From positions 767,501-831,500 of the forward strand of contig NC_014828.1 of the NCBI RefSeq assembly GCF_000178115.2: a stretch of 64,000 nt of DNA, read 5' to 3'. Each line of letters starts with the position of its first letter. Position 1 is the first letter of the stretch. This DNA is from Ethanoligenens harbinense YUAN-3 (lineage in GTDB: Bacteria > Bacillota > Clostridia > Oscillospirales > Ethanoligenentaceae). This document shows positions 15,585 through 25,021 of the stretch, piece by piece. A model generated the notes under the pieces. It did no database searches. It saw nothing but the letters and a program-made list of their open reading frames with translations, and had not been told where the DNA came from. The position numbers and the translations under genes were made by a program.

Positions 15585-16946
15585 TCAGTACCGGATGCAC
15601 CGATCCTCACAGCGGATGAGGCGGTTGCTGTTGTGGTGCCTGGTGTGAAGCACCACGGGGTGCTTCCAGAGATCGTAGAGGTATTTCAATGTTTCTTCCG
15701 TGTATCCGGCGTCCAGTTCCCGCCCGTCGTAGACATGCTCCAGTGTGAGGGTCTTGTCCCGGCGGGACATTTCGATCACCCGGATATACGGGACCGTGCC
15801 CATGCCGGTGGTGTCCGCCAGCGTGTCGCGGATCTTTTTCCAGCCGGCCTCGTCGGCAATCTCCTCCACGAAGTAATCGGATGCCTGCTTGGCATATTTA
15901 AATAGATGGAGCTTTTCGCAGAGCTCTCTTGTGAGATATTTGCGGATGAACGACGCGTCGCGTTCCAGCGCGCGCACTTCGAAGATTTTTTCTTCCCCAT
16001 AACGGGCCGCGATGTCACGCAGCATCTCAAACCCCAGGAAATACGGATTGAGGCCGCCGGGAATTGGCCGGACCACATCGTTGTGCCGTTTGATGAATTC
16101 CAGGTGCAGGGCGGGCGGCAGGTCCAGACGGCCGAGGGTGGTATAGTGCCAATAGCTGGCCCAGCCCTCGTTGAGGATCTTGGTCTCAATCTGGGGCAAA
16201 AAATAGGCGGCTTCTTCCCGCACGGCGCCCAGAATGGTCTGCTGCCAGTCCTCCAGATCCCCATGCGCCATGATGAACGCCAACAGGTCGTCTTCCGGCT
16301 CGAGCGGAATCTTTTCCAGTTCCGGAGGAAGGGCGGGCGTGTGCGGCTCCAGCAGGCTGCGGGATTCGCTCCGCCGGTTGTATTGGTCGATGCGTTCCTG
16401 GCGGCGTTCGGCATCGCTTTTGCGCTTTTCGCCCGCGGTGCGGCCGATTTGCAGCTTGACTGAATGCGCGGCGTTGAGCATTTCCTCCACTTTGGCATAG
16501 CCGATGCCGGGGTCGTTGATATAGCTGCGGATCATGGCGGCATGGCTGCGGAACGACTCCAGTGTGCGGCTGGCGTCGGTGCCTTCTTTGAACAGGCGGT
16601 TGTTCTTGAAAAAGTCGTTGTGCCCGTACACATGCGCCATGGTCAGAATCTGGAGCAGGAGCGTGTTGTCCCGGATGAGGTAGGCGATGCAGGGGTCGGA
16701 GTTGATGACCATTTCATACGGCAGACCGGAGAGGTTGTACCGGTAGAGCGTTTTGATCTTTTCGTAGGACTTGCCGAAGCTCCAGTGCGGGTAGCGCGAG
16801 GGCATGCCGGTATAGGCTTCGTAGCCGATCATCTCGTTGTAATCCACCAGCTCGAACTCCTGGGGGTAATAATCCAGCCCTGCGGTGCGGGAAAGCGCTT
16901 CGATCTTTTCATTCCAGTTTTCCAGGTCGTCCAGCGTATATGCCAA
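15585..16946 (-). CDS. spoVR: SpoVR family protein
   Basis: SpoVR is a conserved cytoplasmic protein linked to spore cortex formation in B. subtilis; the E. coli relative is YcgB. The 453-residue sequence shows the family start LENWNEKIEALSRTAGLDYYPQEFELVDYNEMI, the histidine-rich stretch ILTMAHVYGHNDFFKNN, and NEGWASYWHYTTLGRL, which look like conserved metal-ligand-type motifs. The biochemical activity is not established. It follows yhbH by 2 nt, so the two are translationally close in one operon. Confidence 0.96.
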   Translation of the reverse strand: MAYTLDDLENWNEKIEALSRTAGLDYYPQEFELVDYNEMIGYEAYTGMPSRYPHWSFGKSYEKIKTLYRYNLSGLPYEMVINSDPCIAYLIRDNTLLLQILTMAHVYGHNDFFKNNRLFKEGTDASRTLESFRSHAAMIRSYINDPGIGYAKVEEMLNAAHSVKLQIGRTAGEKRKSDAERRQERIDQYNRRSESRSLLEPHTPALPPELEKIPLEPEDDLLAFIMAHGDLEDWQQTILGAVREEAAYFLPQIETKILNEGWASYWHYTTLGRLDLPPALHLEFIKRHNDVVRPIPGGLNPYFLGFEMLRDIAARYGEEKIFEVRALERDASFIRKYLTRELCEKLHLFKYAKQASDYFVEEIADEAGWKKIRDTLADTTGMGTVPYIRVIEMSRRDKTLTLEHVYDGRELDAGYTEETLKYLYDLWKHPVVLHTRHHNSNRLIRCEDRCIRY

Positions 16947-16948
16947 CG

Positions 16949-18121
16949 TTATCCGCCTTCTTTCCGGTCTGACTTGAGCACGTTTTTGAACACGGGCCAG
17001 ACGTCTTCTTTCTGCGTGATGCGGCCGACGGCAAAATTGCGCGACTGGATGCGGGAGGTGTAGAGCCTGCGGATGGCGCTCTCATACGAACCGGGTGTGA
17101 TCTCGATATACCCGAACAGGTTGGCGATGTCGCATAGCGCCTGCACCGCGTTTACGGCGCGTTCGTTGTCGTCCGTCCAGTTGTCTCCGTCGCTCGCGTG
17201 GAAGACGTAGATGTTCCAGAAATCCGGGTTGTACCGCTGTTCAATGAGGTTCAGTGCCAGTTTGCAGCCGCTGGAAAGGTAGGTGCCGCCCGATTCCACC
17301 TTGTGGAAAAATTCCGTTTCGCTCACTTCCTTGGCCACGGTGGAGTGCGCGATGAACACCACGTCCACATGCAGGTACCGCAGCTTGACGAACCGTACCA
17401 TCAGAAAATAGAATGAGCGGGCCAGATATTTTTTCGTTTGGTCCATCGAGCCGGACGCATCCATGATGCAGAAGACAACGGCGTTGGATTCCCGCTTTTT
17501 GGTGACGTGTATGCGGTAGTATTTGATGTCGTCTTCCTTGAATGGAAAGCGTGTGATTTTTTTCTGGATACCCTGGGCTGCGAGCGCACGCTTCATGCCC
17601 TGTTTGCGTTTGAGCTTTTCAATGACCGAGCGCTTTTTTGCGAGTCTTGGCGGAATGCCTTTGCGCTGGTAGCCGGATTTTTTGCGCGCGTGCTCGGTCC
17701 AGACCTCCGAGAGACGCTTGCGGTCGAGGAAGGGGAGATGCAGATCCTCGAACAGGTAATCGATAATCTCCTCGATGGTCAGCTCCGTTTCGTAGATGTC
17801 CTCGCCGTCCTCGTTGCCGGCCTTGCCGCCGTTTTTGCCCGGGCCGGCCTGGTCGCCGCCGAGCTTGTCGCCGCGTTTTTCGCTGCCGGTGCCGCTGCCC
17901 ACGCCGTTGCCGTTGTTGCGGCCGTAGATGAACGTATATTCCTTCAGGCCTCGGATAGGAATCTTGACCTTGCGGTTCTTGCTCTGCCCGATGATGGCTT
18001 CCTCCGAGAGAATGTCGGGCAGGTTTTTCTTGATGGAGTCTTCGACCAGCTGGCGGTGCCTGCGCCGGTCTTCGGCCGCGCGGTCGTGATGGAACGGGTC
18101 GGACTCTCGGAATATAGCCAT
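16949..18121 (-). CDS. yhbH: YhbH, DUF444 sporulation-associated protein
   Basis: This 390-residue DUF444 protein belongs to the PrkA-associated module (E. coli YeaH). It has a basic, Gly-rich disordered segment around residues 80-120 (NNGNGVGSGTGSEKRGDKLGG) and a von Willebrand A-like domain with the MIDAS-type motif VVFCIMDASGSMDQT. It is required for normal sporulation in B. subtilis; the molecular role is unclear, possibly a PrkA partner or substrate. The start is ATG 18121 behind GGACTGAGGGAT, 5 nt downstream of the prkA stop. Confidence 0.96.
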   Translation of the reverse strand: MAIFRESDPFHHDRAAEDRRRHRQLVEDSIKKNLPDILSEEAIIGQSKNRKVKIPIRGLKEYTFIYGRNNGNGVGSGTGSEKRGDKLGGDQAGPGKNGGKAGNEDGEDIYETELTIEEIIDYLFEDLHLPFLDRKRLSEVWTEHARKKSGYQRKGIPPRLAKKRSVIEKLKRKQGMKRALAAQGIQKKITRFPFKEDDIKYYRIHVTKKRESNAVVFCIMDASGSMDQTKKYLARSFYFLMVRFVKLRYLHVDVVFIAHSTVAKEVSETEFFHKVESGGTYLSSGCKLALNLIEQRYNPDFWNIYVFHASDGDNWTDDNERAVNAVQALCDIANLFGYIEITPGSYESAIRRLYTSRIQSRNFAVGRITQKEDVWPVFKNVLKSDRKEGG

Positions 18122-18126
18122 ATCCC

Positions 18127-20049
18127 TCAGTCCTTCCACAAATTGTTCGCGGCGTATTTTAGGATAACATCGCAGCACTGGTCGCAGTAGCCGTTGGCTT
18201 TCAGTTGTTCCACCATGGCGTTGTATTTCTTATCCTGCTCGTTGTCGCGTATTTTTGCTTTTGTGATGATGCGTGAAAGTTCCCGGACAGACTGGGTCAG
18301 CTTCTTTTCGATGGCGTCTTTCAGCGGCTCGTAGCAGGTGTAGGTGATGGTTTCCCCCTTGCGCATCAGGTAAAACATATACGAGGTGACGTCTTGCCGA
18401 AATCCTTTGGCCGAGCTTTCCGAAATGCCGATATGCTCCTCGATGGAACGCAAGAATTTTTCGTCCGGGTCAAGGATCTCGCCCGTGGACGCATCCTTGA
18501 TCTTGGTTTTGTTGACATAGGCTTCGGCGTGGTCAAGGTAGTTGTTGAACAGGCTTTCCGCTTGGTCCCGGAAGCTGTGGATGAACGCCTTGGTGATCTC
18601 TTTTTCTAACATCTTGTGATATTCCTTGCGCACGGTGTCCTGCATCAGGGTGAGGTAGCGCTTTTTATCGTCTTCGCTGATCTCCAGGTCTTTCACCGAT
18701 TTGATGATGCTTTCCATCACGCCGAGCGGGTTGATGCAGCCGTTTTCGGAAGTGGAGAGCGCATTGTCGATCGCCTTGATGATGAACCGTGTGGATACGC
18801 CGGAAAGGCCTTCACGCTGGCCGGCCTCCTCGCGCAGTTCGCTGATGTCGATGCGCATGGTGGTGCCTTTTTCCACGATCTCCTCGCCGTTGTAGATCTT
18901 CAGCTTGGTCAGGGGGTCCACCTTGGCCGAGGGAGTCAGGCGGGTGAGGATGGCGAACATGGACGCGACTTCGATGGTGTGCGGCGCGATGTGGGCGCGG
19001 AAGCGGCTTTTTTTCAAAATCTTCTCATAGATTTTGGATTCTTCGTTCAGTTCCAGGCAATAGGGTACCTCCACCCGGACGATACGGTCGAGGATGGCTT
19101 CGTTGGTGTGGTCGGATTTGAAGCGGTTCCACTCGGATTCGTTGGAGTGCGCGAGGATGATGCCGTCAAAGTAGATCATCGAACCTTTGCCCGGCGATGG
19201 GATGGATTTTTCCTGCGTGGCCGTGATGAGGGTGTGCAGGTATTCCACGTCGTTCTTGAACACCTCGATGAATTCGACGATGCCGCGGTTGCCCACGTTG
19301 AACGCGCCGTTGAGCGAGAGGGCGCGCGGGTCATCCTCGGCATAGAGGTCGAGTTTTGAAATGTCCACACTGCCGGTCAGCACCGAAGTGTCTTGGTTGT
19401 TCGGGTCTACCGGCGGCACCACGCCGACGCCCTTGCGCGCCCGGATGGAGAAGTCCGTCGTCACCACCGGGAAGCGCTCGTATTCGCCGTGGTATTCTTC
19501 CTTGAGCCGGTAGCGGCAGACCGGGCAGAGGTCCCCTTCGATCTTTACGCCCAGCAGTTCTTCAAATTGTTCACGCCGATGCTTGGGAATAAGGTGCAGC
19601 GGGTCCTCCCGCATGGGGCAGCCTTTTAGCGCGTAGATCGGCTCGCTGGATTCCAGCGCCCGCTTGAGCGCCTCCACCAGCGAAGATTTGCCGGAGCCGA
19701 CCGGCCCGACCAGATAGAGTACCTGCCGGGATTCTTCACCCTGCATGGAAGCGGAGTAAAAATAGTCCACGATTTTCATGATGGTTTTGTCGATGCCGAA
19801 AAAATCGTTTTTGAAAAAGGCATAGCGTTTTACACTCTCGTTGCCGTAGAGCTTTTTGACACGGTTGTTTTCTTCTGGCTTGATGGTTTCGACGCCCTTG
19901 CCCACGATGATGTCATACATCCGTTTGTGCGCCAGCTTTGCCACGTCCGGATTTTTCTCGACTATATGCAAATAATCCAGTAAAGTCCCCTCAAAGTGCC
20001 GCTTTTCCCGGTTGGCGCGGTCTTCCTCGAGCAATTGGTTGAAATCCAT
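18127..20049 (-). CDS. prkA: PrkA serine protein kinase/AAA protein
   Basis: The 640-residue PrkA has an N-terminal AAA ATPase domain with Walker A in LYLVGPVGSGKSSLVEALK and Walker B-like MIYFDGIILAHSNESEW. A C-terminal kinase-like region includes KTKIKDASTGEILDPDEKFLRSIEEHIG. A CPVCR motif is present in the middle of the protein. Family members are reported as a serine kinase or as an AAA protease in B. subtilis, and the forespore/mother-cell and stress link through SpoVR-YhbH is conserved. It heads the operon prkA-yhbH-spoVR. Confidence 0.97.
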   Translation of the reverse strand: MDFNQLLEEDRANREKRHFEGTLLDYLHIVEKNPDVAKLAHKRMYDIIVGKGVETIKPEENNRVKKLYGNESVKRYAFFKNDFFGIDKTIMKIVDYFYSASMQGEESRQVLYLVGPVGSGKSSLVEALKRALESSEPIYALKGCPMREDPLHLIPKHRREQFEELLGVKIEGDLCPVCRYRLKEEYHGEYERFPVVTTDFSIRARKGVGVVPPVDPNNQDTSVLTGSVDISKLDLYAEDDPRALSLNGAFNVGNRGIVEFIEVFKNDVEYLHTLITATQEKSIPSPGKGSMIYFDGIILAHSNESEWNRFKSDHTNEAILDRIVRVEVPYCLELNEESKIYEKILKKSRFRAHIAPHTIEVASMFAILTRLTPSAKVDPLTKLKIYNGEEIVEKGTTMRIDISELREEAGQREGLSGVSTRFIIKAIDNALSTSENGCINPLGVMESIIKSVKDLEISEDDKKRYLTLMQDTVRKEYHKMLEKEITKAFIHSFRDQAESLFNNYLDHAEAYVNKTKIKDASTGEILDPDEKFLRSIEEHIGISESSAKGFRQDVTSYMFYLMRKGETITYTCYEPLKDAIEKKLTQSVRELSRIITKAKIRDNEQDKKYNAMVEQLKANGYCDQCCDVILKYAANNLWKD

Positions 20050-20098
20050 AGGACCCTCCCCTGTTTCATGAAACCTCTAGAGATGTTGTGAACGTTAC

Positions 20099-20127
20099 AG
20101 TATATGAAAATTTCAGAAATGTTACAA
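20099..20127 (-). promoter_or_regulatory. Candidate promoter of the prkA operon
   Basis: On the minus strand TTGTAA (20127-20122), a 17-bp spacer and TATACT (20104-20099) lie about 50 bp upstream of prkA. Between them and the start codon is a perfect 12-bp palindrome GTTTCATGAAAC (20063-20074). Sporulation sigma-factor control is likely from family knowledge, but I cannot discriminate it here. Confidence 0.45.
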
Positions 20128-20207
20128 CTTGTTTCCGGGAATTGCATGAAAACGGGAGCCGGACTGCAAAAAATTCTCCGGCTGCCCGGTTGAAAACAAG
20201 CACACGC

Positions 20208-20243
20208 AAAAAGAGCGGGATGCCGATAAACGGCATCCCGCTC
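20208..20243 (-). terminator. Intrinsic terminator after mltG
   Basis: On the minus strand GAGCGGGATGCCG/CGGCATCCCGCTC forms a 13-bp stem followed by TTTTT. Confidence 0.88.
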
Positions 20244-20261
20244 TTGAGCAGAGAAGAACGG

Positions 20262-21176
20262 TCAGGAACCTGCGCCGGGGATGGGCGTGGCCGAAAAGGT
20301 GTAGTTTCCTCCCGCGTCCGAGGCAAAATAGAGATAATTGGTGTTTGCGGGGTTGGTCGCGGCGTCCAGCGCCTGTAGGCCGGGGTTGCATATGGGGCCG
20401 GCAGGCAGGCCGTGTACGCGGTTGTCGGTGTTGTAATAATATTTGTATGTATCGACCAGATCGGAGCCCATTGCCGTATCCACGCCGTGGATATACGTTG
20501 TGAGATATTTCACGGTGGCGTCCGAACCGAGATAAGGGAACTGCTTGGTGTCGTTCAGACGGTTATGGAAAACGGAGGAAACGTTTTTCATGCCGGTGGG
20601 GTCCGGGATCTCCTTTTCAATGATGGAGGCAAGAATGACGGTTTGAAAACTGTATTTGCCTACGATTCGGCTGTCGGCGTTGGCGAGCATTTTGCCGATG
20701 GCATCCTGTGCCTTCATGTTCTGGTAGAATTGATAGGTGTCGGGGAACAGGTAGCCTTCCAGCCGGAAGCACATTTTGGAGGAATCGTACGGGATGGCGC
20801 CCAGACTGGCCTCGGTGAAAGGGTATTTGTTGACGGCGGAAAGGAAATCCGTCTCGCTGCAAACGCCGTTTGCCTGCAGCCGTTCTGCAATCTGCGGTAC
20901 CGAGAACCCTTCGGGGATGGTAACCGTTACGGTGACCCGAGGAGCAGACGAGGCCGGCTGTGCCGCGGATGCCGAGCTGTCGGTGCCGGACGGCGCGGGT
21001 TGGGAAGACGCGCCTGTGTCCGAGCCGCCGGATGCGGAAGAAGTGCCGGAAGAGACGGAAGAACTTGGTGATGCCGTTTTGGAACCGGACGCGGTGTGTG
21101 TCGGTTTGCCGCACGAAACGGCGGACAGGCAGAACAGGATGGCCAAGCAGCCGGCAAGCAGGCGCTTATACAACAT
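20262..21176 (-). CDS. mltG: MltG-like endolytic transglycosylase, predicted lipoprotein
   Basis: MltG cleaves nascent peptidoglycan strands and sets glycan length. The 304-residue protein carries the YceG fold: a LysM-like segment (VTIPEGFSVPQIAERLQANGVC), the LEGYLFPDTYQF motif, the catalytic Glu in ASIIEKEIPDPTG, VFHNRLND, and TYIHGVDTAMG. MltG usually has a transmembrane anchor. Here the N-terminus is a signal ending in LSAVSC, a lipobox, followed by a long Ser/Ala/Gly linker, so it is probably a lipoprotein. The start ATG 21176 has AGAGGAAAC upstream. It lies 52 bp after the aldolase stop and may share its transcript. Confidence 0.92.
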   Translation of the reverse strand: MLYKRLLAGCLAILFCLSAVSCGKPTHTASGSKTASPSSSVSSGTSSASGGSDTGASSQPAPSGTDSSASAAQPASSAPRVTVTVTIPEGFSVPQIAERLQANGVCSETDFLSAVNKYPFTEASLGAIPYDSSKMCFRLEGYLFPDTYQFYQNMKAQDAIGKMLANADSRIVGKYSFQTVILASIIEKEIPDPTGMKNVSSVFHNRLNDTKQFPYLGSDATVKYLTTYIHGVDTAMGSDLVDTYKYYYNTDNRVHGLPAGPICNPGLQALDAATNPANTNYLYFASDAGGNYTFSATPIPGAGS

Positions 21177-21228
21177 GACGGTTTCCTCTCGTTGACTCAA
21201 AAATATGTCAGAATACGTAGATGGCGAT

Positions 21229-22116
21229 TCAGGTAATGGACGCGTTATAGATGGCCTGAATGGAGTCGGCGAGCGCACGGTTGAATTCCGCGTCGGTCTG
21301 CCAGGCGGTCAGTCCCTGGGACAGTGCACGGGAGAAGCTGGCAATCAGCCCGTGGTTGCGCGCCAGCCGTTCATTGGCTTCTTTCTGGGAATATCCGCCT
21401 GAAAGCGCGACCACCCGCACAACATGCTCATTTTCCATCAGGTCTTTGTAAAAATCGTCCCGGGTGGGGATGGAAAGCTTGAGCATGACCTTGACCTGTG
21501 GATCAAGCACGGCGAGGTGGTCGAGGATTTCCTGTTTTAACAGGGCTTCGGAGGCTTCCTTGTCGGCACTCTGGATGTTCACTTCCGGTTCCAGGATGGG
21601 TATCAGACCGGCGGCGAAAATCTGTTTGCCGACCTCGAATTGCTGCGCCACGATGGCTTTGATGCCCTGCGGGTTGGCTTCCAGTATGACAGAACGCATC
21701 TTGGTGCCGAAAACGTGCTTTTGAGTGGCTTGCTCCAGCAGGTTGTCCAACCCCGTAATGGGCTTCATGAGCTGCACGCCGTTTTCCGGCCCGGCAAGGC
21801 CCTGATCGACTTTCAGAAACGGGACAACGCCCTTTTGATTCCACAGGTAATCCGCAGTGGGTTCGTCGTCGATAGTGCGGTAAAGGGTATTTTCAAACAG
21901 GATGGCACCCAAAATAGAGTCGGAATTGAACGCGGGGCTCTTGATGATGCGCGTCCGCATGAGATGCACCAGATAGAACATCTCCTCATCACTGTGGTAT
22001 TTGTTCGTATCAATGCCGTATTGCAGGAGAGCTTTCGGTGTGCTGCCGCCGCTTTGGTCCAGGGCGGCAATGAACCCTTTCCCGGTATGGATGCGGTCGA
22101 ACTGCTTTTGATCCAT
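21229..22116 (-). CDS. fda: Class I fructose-1,6-bisphosphate aldolase
   Basis: The 295-residue protein matches the bacterial class I aldolase type known from Staphylococcus. It interconverts fructose-1,6-bisphosphate with dihydroxyacetone phosphate and glyceraldehyde-3-phosphate. Recognisable segments are GFIAALDQSGGSTPKAL, VPFLKVDQGLAG, a lysine in KVMLKLSIPT that fits the Schiff-base residue, and VVALSGGYSQKEAN. A minus-strand -10 (TATAAT, 22168-22163) lies upstream, but its -35 is weak. The 366-bp gap between this start and the divergent phosphoesterase shows no other gene. Confidence 0.95.
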   Translation of the reverse strand: MDQKQFDRIHTGKGFIAALDQSGGSTPKALLQYGIDTNKYHSDEEMFYLVHLMRTRIIKSPAFNSDSILGAILFENTLYRTIDDEPTADYLWNQKGVVPFLKVDQGLAGPENGVQLMKPITGLDNLLEQATQKHVFGTKMRSVILEANPQGIKAIVAQQFEVGKQIFAAGLIPILEPEVNIQSADKEASEALLKQEILDHLAVLDPQVKVMLKLSIPTRDDFYKDLMENEHVVRVVALSGGYSQKEANERLARNHGLIASFSRALSQGLTAWQTDAEFNRALADSIQAIYNASIT

Positions 22117-22482
22117 GACGATTCTCCTTCCATATTTGGGTGATACGGTTGTCCCCCTTGCTATTATAACACGTTCCTATTGAAATTTCGTTGCGTCGGC
22201 CCCAATCTTCTTCAAAAAATATATGCGGCAGCCTGGTTGTCGGCATTTTCCGGCTGCTCATGCAAACGTACCGCCCGTCGGGCACCCGCACAATTTACAC
22301 GCATTTTACATGGTGTTTACTAGCTCTTGATGGTGCGTTGTCCGTAGGGCTTTTATAATAAATAGAATGAGATACTTTTTTGATCGGGCAGATATTTCGA
22401 AATGTATACAAACAGTATATTTATTAACAAACACACAATCTGCCTGATGTGGGATTTGACAAAACAGTATGGAGGAATTGGA

Positions 22483-24939
22483 ATGAAAAAAGCCCGAAAA
22501 CTGCTTTCCGCCGGGTTAGCGGTCGCCATTGCGGCATCCGTGTTTGGCGGCGTATCCTTTCAGGTGCACGCTGCCGGCGCGACGGCCGGCACCCCGTATT
22601 CCAGCACGGGGACCTATGATGTGGCGGTGCCGCACGTCATCATCAACCAGGTCTATGGCGGCTACAACTCCAGCAAAGACAAAATCACCAACAACCCGGA
22701 CGGCACCTTCAGCATTACCTATAAAGACAAAGGGCAGGCGTGCTCGAACAGTTTCATTGAGCTTTACAACCCCACTTCCGCGGATGTGAACCTGAACGGC
22801 TGGTCGGTGCAGTATGCCACCAGCCCGTATTATCCCACCAACCAGCCGACGGCCGTGCAGAACGGCCAGTGGGCGGTGCTGCCGCTGACAGGCACGATCA
22901 AGGCGCACAGTTCCTATCTTATCCGCGGCGCCGCCACGGGTTCGACGGCGGTTGCCCCTGGTTTTGGGCTTGACCTCACCGGCATGGCGGCCGACCAGGA
23001 CTGGAACATGCCGATCAATACAAAAGGGCTTGCGGTGGCGCTGATGAGCAATACCACACAGCTTACCGCAAACTCCGACCCGTTTGACAACACCGCACAT
23101 GCACCGGCAGCGGCCGGATATGTCGATATGATCGGCGTCAACGGCAATGACGGCACCACCACCAGCCCAACCAACGAGATCATTTCCGCCTATGAAGGGG
23201 ACGTGACCAACTCGCAGTCCAAGCAGAAAGCCATTCGCCGCATGGATTTTGCTGATACCGACAACAACGCGACGGTGGACGACGCTTCCGGTAACCAGGC
23301 ATATGACACACAAATCATCGGCTATAATACGTCCGACCAGAACTTCCTTAACTGGGCCAGGCCCCGCTGCGGCGCGGACGGCGCGTGGTCCGCATCCGAG
23401 GAGCCAAACCCGGTGGAAACGACCACCCTCAGTTCCACAGCCATCAACTGCCTGACCAACAGCTTCGGTTCCGATCCGCGCACGACCCACACCTTCACCT
23501 GGGAAATGCCGGCTTCCGTCACCAGCGGTCTGGTGCGTATTTCCAAAAGCGGTGATATGAGCAACGCTAAAACATACGCGGCTGCCGCCACATCCAGCGA
23601 CAGCGGCACGGCCAATACCTTCCGTGTGACGGCAACGGGTCTGACCGCCGGCACGACCTACTATTATACGGCCGAAAACGGCGGTGTGACAAGCAACGTG
23701 TACTCTTTCACCACCGAGGACCAGACGGTCAATTCGTTCAGCTTCCTCCACATTTCCGACACGCAGGCGGATGTGCAGACGGATACCACGGGCGCAAAGC
23801 TCAGCTATTCCACATGGGGCAACGCCATCAGCACTGTGCTCAAACAATACAAGCCCGACTTCCTGTTTGAAACAGGCGACATCGTCGACCAGGCCAACAG
23901 CGAAGACCAGTGGCGCTGGTTCTTTGGCGCCGCGCAGGATGCACTTGGCGACTGCCCGTATCTGCCGGTTATCGGCAACCACGACCAGAGCACCGCTTAT
24001 CCGGCCACCGCGTTTCGGGAACATTTCACCGTGCCGAACGCCTGCACCGATGCGAATGTGACCCCCGGTACCACCTATTCGTTCGATTACGGCGCCGCGC
24101 ACTTTGTGGTGCTGGACAGTGAAGACAAAGGCGACGGGTTTGCCGCGCAGCACGCATGGGCCGATGCGGACATGGCCAAGACCAAACAGCCGTTCATCAT
24201 CGTCGCCCTCCACCGCGGCATGTACGGCGGCAGCGGCATCAGCGATACGTTCACCGCGTTTGGCGATCTGCTCGATAAATACTCCGTTTCCCTGGTGCTG
24301 CAGGGCCACGACCATGCTTATATCCGCACCAAATCGATGAAGTCCAATAATGGCAATCCCATCCCGGCTACAGACGGCACGGGCACTATCTCGCTCGAAA
24401 CCGGCGGCAGCGGCAGCAAGCAGGACAATGCGCCCACACTGCAGGATTATATGGACACGGTGGCCACGCCAAACGCTCCCTGCTACAGCCTCATCACCGT
24501 GACCAACTCGCAGATTCAGGTGCACACCGTGACGGTGCAGAACGCTACCAACCCGACGGCGGACAGCCCGGCCACCGTGGAGCCGCTGCAGACCAGCGCG
24601 AAGGACATCAACCCCACCGACGCGCAGATCGACTTCACCATCAACGCGCCCGCAGCCAGACAGAACCTTGGCGCGGACAACACCACTTCGAGCGGTAACG
24701 GGGACGATTCCGGTTCCTCGACCAGCAGCGGGAATGCCAACACCTCTGCGACGTCCGGAAGCAGCGGTTCTTCCACCGTCAGCGGTTCTTCCGCCGTCAG
24801 CGCTTCAAGCGCCTCCAATCCCTATACTGGTACCAGCGGCGATCCCACTGCCGCCGCAGTCTTTGCACTGTCCGGCCTGGGCGCGCTGGTCGTCCTGATG
24901 GTGGCCAAAAAACGCTCGGGAGCCGTCGGCAAAAAATAA
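22483..24939 (+). CDS. Surface-anchored metallophosphoesterase with lamin-tail and FN3-like domains
   Basis: This 818-residue exported protein has a signal peptide ending near HAAGA, a lamin-tail domain (about 35-190, SNSFIELYNPTSADVNLNGW) and a purple-acid-phosphatase-type N-terminal beta domain (about 315-410). The calcineurin-like phosphoesterase domain (about 420-640) contains FLHISDTQAD, FETGDIVDQ, PVIGNHDQS, IVALHRGMYGG and LVLQGHDHAY, a full set of metal ligands. A Ser/Gly/Thr-rich spacer leads to NPYTGTSGD, a hydrophobic helix and a KKR tail, so it looks like a sortase-type anchored protein with a variant motif. The substrate is unknown, possibly extracellular phosphate esters or nucleotides. 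The start ATG 22483 has GGAGG 7 nt upstream; a longer in-frame start lacks one. Confidence 0.92.
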   Translation: MKKARKLLSAGLAVAIAASVFGGVSFQVHAAGATAGTPYSSTGTYDVAVPHVIINQVYGGYNSSKDKITNNPDGTFSITYKDKGQACSNSFIELYNPTSADVNLNGWSVQYATSPYYPTNQPTAVQNGQWAVLPLTGTIKAHSSYLIRGAATGSTAVAPGFGLDLTGMAADQDWNMPINTKGLAVALMSNTTQLTANSDPFDNTAHAPAAAGYVDMIGVNGNDGTTTSPTNEIISAYEGDVTNSQSKQKAIRRMDFADTDNNATVDDASGNQAYDTQIIGYNTSDQNFLNWARPRCGADGAWSASEEPNPVETTTLSSTAINCLTNSFGSDPRTTHTFTWEMPASVTSGLVRISKSGDMSNAKTYAAAATSSDSGTANTFRVTATGLTAGTTYYYTAENGGVTSNVYSFTTEDQTVNSFSFLHISDTQADVQTDTTGAKLSYSTWGNAISTVLKQYKPDFLFETGDIVDQANSEDQWRWFFGAAQDALGDCPYLPVIGNHDQSTAYPATAFREHFTVPNACTDANVTPGTTYSFDYGAAHFVVLDSEDKGDGFAAQHAWADADMAKTKQPFIIVALHRGMYGGSGISDTFTAFGDLLDKYSVSLVLQGHDHAYIRTKSMKSNNGNPIPATDGTGTISLETGGSGSKQDNAPTLQDYMDTVATPNAPCYSLITVTNSQIQVHTVTVQNATNPTADSPATVEPLQTSAKDINPTDAQIDFTINAPAARQNLGADNTTSSGNGDDSGSSTSSGNANTSATSGSSGSSTVSGSSAVSASSASNPYTGTSGDPTAAAVFALSGLGALVVLMVAKKRSGAVGKK

Positions 24940-24969
24940 ACGGTACCCGCTTGTTCCATAGCGGTAACA

Positions 24970-25003
24970 GGAAGCCCGTCCATTTTACAATGGACGGGCT
25001 TCC
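24970..25003. terminator. Intrinsic terminator between the phosphoesterase and gadB
   Basis: A perfect stem GGAAGCCCGTCCATT/AATGGACGGGCTTCC has a 4-nt loop and lies between the two convergent stops. The T-tract is poor on both sides. Confidence 0.65.
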
Positions 25004-25021
25004 GTGCGTTCTGCGGAATGC

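Noticed and set aside
22516-24525. Very long open frame antiparallel to the metallophosphoesterase gene (about 670 codons); similar long antisense frames oppose GH31, speE-CANSDH and the GH13 genes
   Set aside because: The sense strand encodes recognisable enzymes. The antisense products are compositionally odd (His/Arg/Val-rich) and lack start signals. They arise from codon bias in GC-rich genes.
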